From Himantopus leucocephalus (lineage: Eukaryota > Chordata > Aves > Charadriiformes > Recurvirostridae): 64,000 bases of DNA. Positions 37,106 to 48,138 of this stretch are shown here, one piece after another. Location of the stretch: contig RSEF01000014.1 in the NCBI GenBank assembly GCA_003993805.1, forward strand, positions 8,104,746 through 8,168,745, written 5' to 3'. A model generated the notes under the pieces. That model had not been told where the DNA came from. It ran no database searches and was given only the letters and a program-made list of their open reading frames with translations. Each line of letters opens with the position of its first letter. Within the stretch, counting starts at the first letter, position 1. The translations under genes and the position numbers were made by a program.

Positions 37106-37274
37106 CCGCTGCCCTCCCGCCTCACCACGGCTCCGCGGGCGCCGCCATGCTGCCGCGGCGGCAGCCAATCCGCGCCGCGAACGCGTTTTNCCGCTGCCCT
37201 CCCGCCTCACCACGGCTCCGCGGGCGCCGCCATGCTGCCGCGGCGGCAGCCAATCCGCGCCGCGAACGCGTTTT
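37106..37274. repeat. Perfect 84-bp direct duplication around a single N
   Basis: Bases 37106-37189 and 37191-37274 are identical, both running from ccgctgccctcc to gaacgcgtttt, and are separated only by an N at 37190. Perfect identity, a one-base spacer of unknown sequence and the adjoining (GAG)n repeat point to contig ends joined without merging their overlap. A real recent tandem duplication is possible. It doubles one CCAAT box of the promoter. Confidence 0.9.
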
Positions 37275-37316
37275 GACCCTTCGGCCGCCCCGTCCCGCCG
37301 CGTGTGTGTGGGGAAA

Positions 37317-37329
37317 ACTACGTTTCCCA
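37317..37329 (+). promoter_or_regulatory. ACTAYRNNNCCCR motif (ZNF143-type promoter element)
   Basis: ACTACGTTTCCCA matches the conserved vertebrate promoter motif ACTAYRNNNCCCR at every defined position. This motif is associated with ZNF143 binding in housekeeping promoters. It lies about midway between the ATPAF2 and GID4 starts. Confidence 0.65.
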
Positions 37330-37581
37330 GGAGCGCCCGCGGCCGCGCCTGCCGGGAGAAAGCGCGTGCCCCGCGCCCGCGGCCAATCGGCGCCAGGCAC
37401 CGCCCCTCCCGCAGCGCCCGCGAGGGCCAATGGGAGTGCGCGGAGGCGCTGCCGGGAGGCCCTGAGCCAGGCGGCAGCGGCGGCGGCGGCCTCGGCGTGA
37501 GGGAACGGAGCGGAGCGGAGCGGGCGGCGCCCCCGGCCGCGCTCGGCCCCGGCCACGCTGGCGCCTGGGGACCCTCCCGAG

Positions 37582-40500
37582 ATGCCGGTGCGGAGCGAGA
37601 GGTGCCGCGCGGGCGGAGCGGCGGGCTCGGCCTCTTCGCCGCCCTCCGGGGCGGCCGCCAGTAGCCTGGTGCCGCCGCCCCCCATCAACACGGCGCAGCC
37701 CGGCGTGGCCACCTCACTGCTCTACAGCGGCGCCAAATTCCGCGGGCAGCAGCGCAGCAAGGGCAATGCCTACGAGGTGGAGGTCGTCATGCAGGTGAGG
37801 GGCCCGCCGGCGACTGCCCCCACCCTGGGCCCGCCGCGGCCGGGGCCCCGCTCTCTTCAGGCCGCGGTCGCCGTTCCCGCCCCGCCGGTCCCCTCAGGCC
37901 GCCATCGCCCGTCTCCCGTCCCCTTCCGCCTGCTCTGAGGCCGCGGTCGTCCAGTCTCCCGTCCCCTCCGGCCTCTCAGCCCCGTCAGCCTTTTCTCCTG
38001 CCCCGGTCCCTTGGCTGCTGCCGTCGTTCCCCTCAGGCCCCGGTTGCCCGCCCCCTCCGGCTCGGGTCGGTGTCAGCCCCTCCCCCAGTTCCCTCAGAAA
38101 CGAGAACTTAGGCTGTGTCTCATCTTCTGAGCCCCAGCAAGGCCTGTTGGTGAGGTGAGGGGAGACCCCTTTCCCTTAGTCCCAGCGTCCTTGTTCCTCA
38201 CAGCCCCAGTGAGGTGGGACCAGGGTGGCAGAGGCCTCAGGGGAACCCTTCCCCTCAGCCCTGGAAAGGTCTGTGGTCCTCCCTGCCCCTGCTTCCCTCT
38301 GACCTGGCAGTGCCTCCCTGCGATTCCCCTAGTTCCATCAAGCCTGGTAATGGCTGTAAGTCCTCAGGCTCTGGAGAGATCTCTATACCCCCTTGTGCTT
38401 TCCCTTCCATTGAGGATCAGGGGAAAAGACCCTGTCCTATTCCCCTCAGGCTCCAGGAGTGACACCTTTCCCTCAGGCCCAGTGAGGCCCAGGACCACCA
38501 CCTTCTTGCTCCCATCCCCTCAAACCCTGAGGAGGGCCCACTGCACTCAACCCTTTCACCGCCACCTCTTTGCCCTATTCCCCTCGGGCCTGACAAAGTT
38601 CATAACCCAGGATCCCGTCTCCACTCCCTTCACCCTCTGGGGTGGCCATGCACCTCTGTGCCACAGGGTGGAAGGGTAAGAGCCTCGCTTAGAGTGGGTG
38701 TTGTCCTGGGAAGTCCCTACCAGTGGGACAGCCTGTATTTCAGGCCTGGCTGGAAGTCAGCAGGGATCCAGGTCCCAGTCTCTGGCTGGCACAGCATGGC
38801 CTGGCTGGACCTGGGACCCAGGGTTCCCTATCCCTAGGGTGTCGGAGGCTCCCCCAGGCTGAGCAGGGAGCCTGGGGCGAAGTGGAGTTGTTTGTCTGTG
38901 GCAGGAATGCAGCCAGACAGCTGTAGTGCCCAGCTGTGCTGGGGAATTGGGACACTGGCTCGTGTGGCTTCCCTATTCCTCCCTGCAGTCATTGTCACCC
39001 TGCATGCTTTATTTTTAGTCCTAGGCATTGGCACGATCGCTTTGGGCAGAGCTGGCGAGGTGTGGAGTCATTAGTACGCGGGCAAGCCAGACATCTGATA
39101 CACACTTTCCTATAGAACACCCTGCGAGTCACAGCTTTGTTCCCAGTTTGGTGGCGTGGGATCTGGGGTACTGTGGTTGAGCATGTAGCAAGCGCAGTGA
39201 TGAAGCTTGACATGTGTGCTGGTGTTGTGGAGTAGTGTCAGAGCCCCAGGGTCAGCAAATGGGGTAGCGTTTGAACCGGACCGTCTGTTTTCATGTACAG
39301 TCCTCCCCTTGTCACCAGCACAAGCATACCTGGTATGGTTTGCTGTGGTGGGGACATCCTATGGCTGATCAGCTTCACTGCACGCTGCCTTCTCGCAGGG
39401 GCTGGCTGTGGCTTTGTGCTAAAAATGCTGCTGTTTTGCGCGTGTCAGCTGAGAAGAGGTGGCTGCCTGCTCTCCCTGTGCTGAGCACAGAGAAACGTCG
39501 CCTTTCTTTGATCACAGGTGGGGAAGATCCATCTTCTCACAGTTGATGTTTGCACTTCCCCAAATAACTCGCTGCTTGTTTTGAAAATGGATCTGGAGAT
39601 GTCAGGGAAAAGCTTGGAAAATCCCCTGGCTTTAAAGGTGCTTGGAACAGGCGCAGCCCCTTGCCTAGCTTCTGCACAGCAGAAGCAGCAAGATGCAGCC
39701 CTGTAGCTCAAAAGAAGGATGGCATAAAAGCATTAGATCTGGGAGAAAGGCCTCCTTCAAAACACACACGACATCATTTGGCTTTTGAGCAGGCTTTGGC
39801 GTGTGCTGTGCTGCCAGGCCGGGTACTAGGCAGAGAGTACAGGTAGCATGTTAGAGAGGCATGGGTCAGGCCTGTTAAATAAGCAGATGGGGAAGCTCAG
39901 GGCCGTGCTTTCTTCCTCTAGCCTGAATTATCTCCAGTAAATAGATGTCTTTTACACTTCTGTCACCTGAATGCCAGTTCACTGGTAGCGGTTGACTGGG
40001 AAATGTGGGGGCTGGGGGTGTGGGTGACTCTGCCAGTGGTGCTCTCACTTGGAGAAAACTGTGAGTCTGCTTCCTTCTGAGTGGAGGTGGGGGGGTTTGC
40101 TTCCCATCGGAGACTTCTGGGCAGAGGGTGCTGCCTCAGTGTGATGAAGGTGGAAGCACGCAGGGTGCTGTCAGGCCTGGGATTTGGGGGCTGTCAGAGG
40201 TGAGCTGAGCACCTGTAAATGATCTTTCTGAGTGGTTCCCAGCCATGGGGAAGGGCTGCCAATGAGAGCATTGGGCAGTAAACTGGACAGTCTGTACCAG
40301 TTGAAGCTGAAATTAGCCTTGGAGGGGTTAGAAACTGCTTTGGGTCAATTGGGTGCCTTCATGCATATGCTTATGGTTGGACTTTGCACTCTTTCTAGCA
40401 TGTGGATATGGAAAACTCCTATCTCTGTGGATACTTGAAGATTAAAGGCCTTACAGAGGTGAGTGTTAACAGCAAAACAACAAGAAAAGGTGCTGTGTAA

Positions 40501-43500
40501 AGGTTTTGTTTTTTTTTTTTTCCCTGGTGGAGTGGGAGAAGCTGCTACCAGAAATAGCAAGTGGAGGGATTGAGCATATAGTAAAGTTGACCACGAAGTA
40601 GTTTAATAGCTTCAGTCTGTTGTTCTTGGCATATCAAGCAAATATGACACGCCTTAATGAGAGTCCTGAATGAGGGAAGCTTATCTGGCATCCCGTAAGG
40701 TCTGAGCAGAAACGAATCTGACCCTGCAGTCAGCTTTAGGCACTCTGCCAGTGGTGGTGTGTTGCTGAAAGAAAATAAACCAGGACCTGAATAGTCAGGT
40801 CTTTGCATACTTCATTCCCTGTCTGTCCTCTAAGATCTGCTCATGGTTTGAGACAGTCAATGAGAAGTGTCTCCCAGGGGTGATGCTTCTTTCGGCTGCG
40901 GTGCACCATATGTCTGTCATTACATAGGAACACTTGGAGAAGCTTGGTCGCCCCAGCTGAGCCTCCTATTCCCTGCCTGCATTCTCCCAATTCGGTGCCA
41001 ATGCAAAGCTGAAGAGGAGCACCTTCTCCCCTCGTGGGGTGGCTTAATCCAGCCTTTGAACTATGTAGCAGTCATGCAGCGACCACCGGATATCACTGGG
41101 TAGTGCTGCTGGCTGTAAACGGTCACTTGTGATTGTCCAGCTGGGAACTTCTCCACAGTCCAACACTGACCTGGCTCATTCTGATTTCATGAAGTGAATA
41201 GAGAGGCAGAGAGAGGCTGGAATAAGAGGGTAGAGGCTGTGCATGGATACAAGTCAGACTTTAAGAGGTGTGAGGCAGGAGAAGTCAGTGTGCTGCTTGG
41301 AGGGATGGGACCACCAGCCTCGGATTGCCCGGAGCTCTTGCTGCGAGATGCTGCTTTTTGCTGAGCGTGTACACCTTTATCTGCATTTGAGTTTCTGTCT
41401 CTAGGTGACAAATCGTCTGACCTCTGTTTGTCTGTCTTCTGTCCTAGGAGTACCCAACCCTCACCACTTTCTTTGAAGGGGAAATAATCAGTAAAAAGCA
41501 CCCTTTCTTAACGCGCAAGTGGGATGCTGATGAAGATGTGGATCGTAAACACTGGGTAAATAAATCGGGGGGCAGATGGAGTCCTGGCTGAGCAGCTGGT
41601 TTGGAGATGAGGTGCAGAGGGTGTCTGTGCAAGAGCTGTCAGAAGGTCCTGGAAAGCTCTCCTTTTTGGGTGTCTCCCTCCCTCCCTCCCCCACTGGAAT
41701 CTTTGGAACTAGAGGTCCCTTCAGCAGGCTGTTGGCTGTGATCCAGGAGAAGGGAGGGGGTGTCTTGCTTTCTACTTGCTGGCCCTGGGGTTCGAAGAGA
41801 GCAGGAGCAACCCCTGTCTCTTGCACCCCTAGGAGAGCACACTCCTTGTTTTGAAGGCTTATTGCAAAATGGAGCGGAGAAGGGGAGAGGTGCCCGTCTG
41901 GCACAGGCAGGGCAGTTGGTACCTGTGTCTCAGTCACGCTACCAGCTACCTCAGCCCTCTGCTCGGGATAGGGTGTGTCTGCTACAGTGCCATGGTGCTC
42001 TGGATCAGGGCCACAGCAGCCAGCCGATTGCCTCGTTGCCTTGACCTTTGCTGTTGTTTGCCAGAGTTTGATGTTTATTATGTTTCTGTCAAATATCTTC
42101 CTCTGCAAGTGCAGGAGCTTCTCCAGCCGGGCTCGATATGGCTCTGGGCATCTGGCAATCCTCTGTGTTCCCCTGTGCTAGTCCTGGGGTGTGTGTTAAG
42201 CACTGCTCCAGCAGAAGAACAGCCCCTTTGGTGAGGAGGTCCTGTTCTGTAGCAGTTTTTCCCTCCAAAATAGCAGCTGGTGCTAGTGAGCTCTACTCCT
42301 GGAATAAGCATCCTGCTTTTTTTCTTTTTTTTTTTTGTTTCAGGGGAAGTTCCAGGCTTTTTACCAGTATGCAAAAACATTTAACTCTGATGACTTTGAT
42401 TATGAGGATCTGAAAAATGGGGACTATGTCTTCATGAGATGGAAGGTAAACTCTGCATGTCTCCTTCTCTGATGAGCTGCATACAAGTGATGGGCAGAGG
42501 CTTGTGGTGCCTGAAAGCTTTTTCAGCTATGCTGGTTTAATGAAAGATTTGACCCTACCAACCTCATAACCCACCGTACTTGCAAATTCCAGTGTGACTC
42601 CTGTCTAGCCGGCTAATTACGTCCTTAAGGGCTGCAGTCATGGCTAAAAACACAACAGGAAAGTCTTGCTTGGTGATGCTCCGGAGGATGAGAGAATTGA
42701 TGTCTCTGGTCCCTGTGTGGGACCTGTGTGTTTGGTGGAGACTGGAGTCAGCTGGATTGATTCCTCCCTCTTTACGCAAGCTTTGTGCAGCTGTGCTGGG
42801 AGGAAGTCATAGAATCGCAGAAAGATTTGGGTTGGAAGGAACCTTTAAAGGTCATCTTGTACATGCCCTCTCCATTGCCATGGGCAGAGACATCTTCCAG
42901 TTGCTTAAAGCCCCAACTAACCTGACCTTGAACACTTCCAGGGGATGGGGCATCCACAACTTCCCTGGGAACCAGTTTCAGTGTCTCACTAGTCTCATAG
43001 TAAAGAATTTCTTCCTTATATTTAATTTAAAGCTGCCCTCTTTCAGTTTTAAACTGTTAGCCCTTGTCCTATTGCTACAGGCCCTGGTAAAAATTCTCTC
43101 TCCTTAATTATAAGCCCCCTGTAAGTACTGAAAGGCTGCAATAAGGTCCGCTTGGAGCCTTCTCTTCATCGTCATGCAGCTCTGATTCCTGATTTTGCAG
43201 TTGGCTTCTGGTTTGCAGTGGGCAATTGAACTAAAACTGATCTCGTGCACTCTTTAAAATTGGTTCTGTTCTCAGTTGTCTGCTTCCCTGTAAGATGCCT
43301 ACAGTGGCAGGTGGTGAAAGAACATGCTGGTCTCTGGTCTGGGCTGCTGTGAGTGCAGGGAATGCTCAGCCAGGAATGCCTTTGTGTTAATGGGTGCCAA
43401 CATTCAGTTTGGGAGGGCAAATTGGGGTGGGGGGGATAGTATTTGACCGGCATTTTAAAATACGGTCTGTATTTTCTGTGCAGGAACAGTTCCTAGTCCC

Positions 43501-44909
43501 AGATCACACTATCAAAGACATCAGCGGTGCTTCCTTTGCTGGTTTCTATTACATCTGCTTCCAGAAGTCAGCAGCATCTATAGAGGGCTATTACTACCAT
43601 AGGAGTTCAGAATGGTAAGGAAGCTTCCTTCCTCCTGCGGACTGAAGGGTGGCTCCTCAAACCAAGCAGTGACTCCTCTTCTGCTTCTCTGCAGCCTTGG
43701 GAGTGTCCAGATGGTGCTTCTCTGGGCAGGGAAGGAGGTTCAGTGGGGCGGCTGGACCTTGGGGCAGAAGGGAGGGCGTGTGTGCCGTGCTTGGCTGGAG
43801 CCAGGCGAGTGCAGCCCATTCGCGTGGTATAAAGCGCTGCCCTTTTTGCATGGCTGGGGATAATCCTGCTGGCAACGTGGCACAGGGGAGGTACGAGGTG
43901 TGGAAATGTGCTGTGGCCCAGTGAAGCAATGGTCTGGTGCATCAGTGAGGTACATTGGGAGGCAGAGACCGGCTGTGGTTCCCTAAAAGCATCCCTCCAG
44001 AAGCCTGGTCTCCAGTCCAGCTCGCAGGGCTTGCTTGCTCCTGCCCTCCTGTGGGGACAGGCAAGCGTAAGGCAGCCTGGCCTCTTGTGCAAGGTTGTGC
44101 TCCCTCAGTTTGTGCTTTGCTCAGTGATTCAAGCTTTGAGCTTCTCCATGCCTTGGCCCTTCAGAGGATGTTGGAGGGGCCTTCGAGAAGGAGCTTGGTG
44201 CTTTCTCACATATAACAGCTTGTCTGTTGCTCCCTTCACGCACAAATCTTGTTAGGCCAGTGCTTTGTAGTCCACGGTCCTTGGGGTGTTGCTGTAAGAC
44301 ACAGAGAACAGTCAAAGTTAATTGGTTGGTTTCTTGTTAAAGCCATGTGATAAGTAGCTGTGGAGAGGTCTTCCCTCTGACAGCTTTGGATGTTTGTCAC
44401 ATGCAGCAAGTGAATCTGTAGGGTAGCTGGAAGCTCTCAGGGGGAGGGAAGGTACCTGGGAGGCTTTCAGATGAACCCCCTCGAGCTAAGCTTTGAAAGA
44501 CCCAAGTGTAATTTGCAGTTGTAGCAAACACCATTTGAACATGAAAGTTGTTGAACTTCAAAAGTTGCCCAAAAACCACAGTCAGCCCACCTTGAACGCA
44601 GCCTGGCTGCGGGTAGCTCAAAGGCATGGGAAAGGAAATGAGGAACGATGCCGAGTCTTCACGGGGTTTTGGCACCACTGGTAAGTGGGTGTTGGGTGCC
44701 GGAACACCTCTGAGACTGTGAAGGGGAAGAAAAGAGCCAGCCACCAGGATGTCCACTCTGTAGCCTGCCAAGCAGGAGCTGTTAGTGCTAGGGGAGTTCT
44801 GTTGCTCTATGTAATCCTCTCGTCTGTCTTTTCCTTCTCTCCCAGGTATCAGTCATTGAATTTAACTCACGTTCCTGAGCACAGCGCTCCTATCTATGAA
44901 TTCCGATGA
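37582..44909 (+). CDS. GID4: GID4, Pro/N-degron receptor of the CTLH E3 ligase
   Basis: GID4 is the substrate receptor of the CTLH (GID) ubiquitin ligase and binds N-terminal proline degrons in a beta-barrel pocket. Exons: 37582-37794, 40399-40458, 41448-41555, 42344-42445, 43484-43614 and 44846-44909; all introns are GT-AG and the frame gives 225 aa. The C-terminal 150 residues are nearly identical to the mammalian protein ([37 protein letters not shown]). Aligning from the C-terminus, Gln57, Glu162, Ser178 and Tyr183 sit where I recall the human pocket residues Gln132, Glu237, Ser253 and Tyr258. Start: MPVRSE matches an internal Met of the 300-aa human form, and an in-frame TGA at 37498-37500 rules out the human-type N-terminal extension. 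The leader before the barrel is Ala/Ser/Pro-rich and probably disordered. Confidence 0.97.
37850..38600 (+). repeat. Degenerate minisatellite-like array in GID4 intron 1
   Basis: About a dozen diverged units, spaced roughly 37-100 bp apart, carry a core like tcccctcaggccc, for example at about 37859, 37896, 37938, 38034, 38362, 38445 and 38471. Each unit is a pyrimidine tract ending in CAG, so the array looks like a row of cryptic 3' splice sites after exon 1. It is probably a GC-rich tandem repeat in decay; no coding potential is seen. Confidence 0.5.
42808..43170 (-). mobile_element. CR1 LINE fragment (reverse orientation)
   Basis: The plus strand reads catagaatcgcagaaagatt and then the reverse complement of a CR1 3' region, with the hallmark gggttggaaggaaccttta. 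Reversed ORF2-tail sequence continues to about 43170. It lies in GID4 intron 4. The copy is longer and more diverged than the one at 21.5 kb and seems to be of a different CR1 subfamily. Confidence 0.9.
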
Positions 44910-46110
44910 CAGCTGTCCAGAACTGATACTGCACAGGAGCAAACCGGGCAGGAGAGCATGGCCTGCCAGGAGAACTGTGTCCCTGTCGGAGCACGGGAAT
45001 GCACGCTTCTCTCCTGCCCCTCGGACTCGCGAGAGAGAGCCTGAATGTTAATCCACCCAGCCCAAGGAGTGTGGCTGCTGGAGCTTGATTCTCCCTCCTG
45101 TCGAGTGGCGATTTGATCTTTAATCTGGTTTTAAGCTACCTTTAAATGCACTTTCTTATTGCACAGCTAGTTTCTCTATCACTGAAGTTCCTCCCGGCTC
45201 TCCTCTGGAAGCTGTTTCTCAGTAGCTGGAATCAGTGGTTTGTCCTCTGAGTAATAGGAAAATATAAGCACTGAGCTTATATTTTCCTTGTTACAGCCTG
45301 ATATGGGTTGAAATCGCCAGAACTCAGGTTTGTTGCCCACATTGCCAGCTCTGCTGCTCCCAGAGCCGGGTCCTGTGTGTGAGGCTCTGCTTGGCAGAGA
45401 GCTGCTCAGCTGCAGAGTCTGTTGGGGGAGTGTCGGCTGAGACAGATAAGGCTTGAATGAGTCTTTGCTTCTTGCTGGCTAACGAGATTAGCCGGAGCTG
45501 CAGATTTGTCAGGAACACCAATCCTTTGGAGCTGGGAGCTGTTCCGGTGTCTGGATACGCCACTGGGAATTAATTTAATGTATGGACTTCCAGGCTCTCA
45601 GTAAAGTGGATCTGAACTCTGCTTATAGGTGTATATTTGCTCTTTACTTAAGTTAAGGGTAAAAAAAGAAAAAAAAAAAAAAGGAGAAAAAAAAAAGACT
45701 TTTATTAAAAAAAAAAAAAAATATTTTTATGGTTCCTTTTTCCAAGGACCCTATGGCAAATGCACAAGTACTCGATTACATTTTACCGTTTTCACATTGA
45801 AAACCGGGAATGTCTGCGTTAGTTTTTATATACATGTATGTAATCAGCCAGCCGCTTTGGGAAAGTAATCAGAGTGCAAGTGTTGAGCGGCATCGCAGGA
45901 ACAGCTCTGGGACTGTTCAGCACTTGTACTTGCTCTTCATGCTTCACCAACACCACTGCTTGATACCTTTTTACAAGGAAAAAAAAAAGAAAAGGAAAAA
46001 AAAACAACAAAAAAACCCCAGTAGCTCTCCTCTGACTTTGAAATGTTTCAAGTGATATAACTTAAGGCTTGTGTGCCAAAGTGTGTGTGTATGCGCGTGT
46101 GGTTTTTTTT
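44910..46110 (+). other. Probable GID4 3' UTR with A-rich tracts
   Basis: The sequence after the GID4 stop is plausible 3' UTR. Long A-rich runs at about 45660-45720 and 45978-46018 and a short GT-rich run near 46081 follow. An ATTAAA at 45704-45709 could be a polyadenylation signal but lies in A-rich sequence. Further ATTAAA hexamers occur at 47625-47630 and 47785-47790, so the true end is open. Confidence 0.45.
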
Positions 46111-47890
46111 TTTAAAGACATTTTAAAAGTTGGCCTCAGTTGTATATTTAATGTGATGGTCCCACCTGTGGGGCTTTTGTGAGAGTTTAGTTTGCGTTTT
46201 TCTGGCTGTTTTAAAAAAAACAACTCCCTTAAAGCAGGCTTGTGTCACGCGCTAACCGAGTGGGTGTTGAGAACGGATTTGCCGCCTGGGACAGGAAAGC
46301 AAAGCCCTCCGCGTGCCTAATGCCGAGCTGGTTTGAGTTTTCTTCTTTTCAATTAACTTTCTTCCTTTTGGCAGCATGTCTGTCTGGTTTATTGCAGCAG
46401 CTGAATTGCTAGTTTAAGCCTTAACGAGAAAGTATTCAGGTCTCGGTGAGCCCATTTCCTATATTCCAAGTCAGGATCTTGCGTGATCGGAGAAGCGGCC
46501 AGGCCGGTCTCAGGAGATGATGCGGAAAGCACCCGCCTCGTGTGTGCTGTTTGCCGCGGATGAATCCTTTTCCCCAGCACAAATGGAGAGAGACCTGCTT
46601 ACGAGAGAAGGGGGGAGACCTGGCAGGACCCCCCGCCCCCCCGGGTGATGGAGGAAGCATGTGCTGTTGTCTTGGCCGTTGCGGGTAGATCTGTAGAGTA
46701 GCACGAAGGCAAGCGGGAGAGCGCTTCGAGAGGCGAAGGGAGAGCGGCTGCGAGCAGAGCAGTTGGGAAGCACATTCCCGTTTTATTCTGCTCCTCTCGG
46801 AGAAACTCGCCCCCTTTGGCGGCGGGGAGAGGGGTTTCCTTGCAGGTGGTGCTGGGACGTGTCCTGGTTTTAGAGGCGAAAGCCAGCGGTGCTGCTCGGC
46901 TGTGACCAAGTGTGGGGGTGAAGCCTCCTCCCAGGTGCTGTGTGGGTGCAGGGACCCCGCTCCAGCGGCTCTTTGCAGCCCTCCGGAGCTGTGAGCGTGC
47001 AATATTGGTGGTGGCACCGGTCACCCTGCGCTCCCCAGGGCTGTCAGTGCTGGCGTGACACTTGGGTTTTCTGACGTGGTTTAGTTGAATTAACACTGGT
47101 GGTTGGCAGAAGCTGGGTTAGGAAGGGTGCTGGGGTTGTTTAAGATGTATAACTACCCCAAAAACCTCTGAAGTTTTTCTTTGAGACTTGATATGTTGTG
47201 AGAAGGGTGGGGAAGGAGCGTCCTGCTCTCTGCCTGTCTCCTTCCCCACCATCCCGAAGCCAATTTCAGCTGAAAGCCAAGACGGCCGGCGTGGTGCTGG
47301 TCCGTGGGACACGTGTGGTGGGTGCAGAGCAGGTCGTGGAGCCGAGAGGTTTGCGGGGGCTGTCGGTTGTGAGAGCTTCCCTCCTCTAAAGCCTTTGTTT
47401 TGGTTTTCTTTTTCTTTGACTCGTTTGATGAGCGAAGGAGAGATGTTACGTATGTCGTGGTGTGGTGGAGAGAACTGACCGGGGGGAGGATCTGGGGTGC
47501 GGAGGTAAGAAATGGGGTATTTGGTCTCGGAAGGGCTTGGAATGTCTCTCTTTAACCGTGCTGGCTGCAGAAGGGGTGTACTTGCGGGGATAAGGTGGTG
47601 TTTTGCGGAGCGATTAACGTCCAAATTAAACATGAAATGTATTTAAAGGGTCTGTGTCTGTGTGTGTTTGTCGACCAAAGCGCTTCTCGGTTCCAGGGGA
47701 GAGCTGTGTTTCATCTCCCCCCTCGAGGGTTTCTCCAGGAACCCAATAAGCTGCTGATTGCCTTAAATACAGGATCTGGCCTTAATTAAAGGGGCAGGAG
47801 GGGGCAAGGCCGGGGGTGGGGAGGTGGCTCCCTGAGAAACCCGCCTGGTTCCTCAGCCCTTTCCCTACAAGCAGCTCCCGTTACCTCCCT
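46110..47890. other. GID4-DRG2 intergenic sequence, no gene recognised
   Basis: Moderately GC-rich DNA with no recognisable exon, repeat family or RNA gene. Several overlapping open frames exist on the minus strand, but they are proline/serine-rich composition effects without family resemblance. Confidence 0.5.
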
Positions 47891-48138
47891 CCTTATCCCC
47901 GCTTCCCGGGCAGATCGCACCACCGGGCGGCCCCGGGACCCCCACCGGTGGGCGTCCCCCGCCCCGGGGTGGCGGGCGGAACGCGGGACGCGGGGGAGCG
48001 GGAGGCGGCCGGAGCGGCGCGGCGGGTGCGCGGCACCGGAGCCGTGAGGGGAACGGACGGACGGGCCCGGCGGCGCTTCCGGCGTGAGGCGTGCGGGGCC
48101 TGGGCAGCGGGCCGGGCCGGGCCGAGCCGGGCCCCGCC
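47890..48138 (+). promoter_or_regulatory. DRG2 CpG-island promoter and 5' UTR
   Basis: Very CpG-dense sequence directly upstream of the DRG2 start codon. GCTTCCGG at 48075-48082 is an inverted ETS (GABPA-type) site, common in promoters of translation-related housekeeping genes. No TATA box is seen. The start codon context GCCATGG is a strong Kozak match. Confidence 0.7.

Larger units (their letters stand above)
37051..37581. promoter_or_regulatory. Bidirectional CpG-island promoter between ATPAF2 and GID4
   Basis: The 531 bp between the two divergent start codons are extremely CpG-rich and lack a TATA box. CCAAT boxes lie at 37165-37169, 37250-37254, 37383-37387 and 37427-37431; the first two are copies within an 84-bp duplication. 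A perfect ACTAYRNNNCCCR motif is at 37317-37329. This is the usual design of a housekeeping head-to-head promoter. Start sites are not determined. Confidence 0.8.

Noticed and set aside
36601..37500. 299-codon plus-strand open frame before GID4
   Set aside because: It crosses the poly-C tract, Ns, the GAG repeat and the duplication; it ends in the TGA that separates it from GID4. It is a GC-rich composition artefact.
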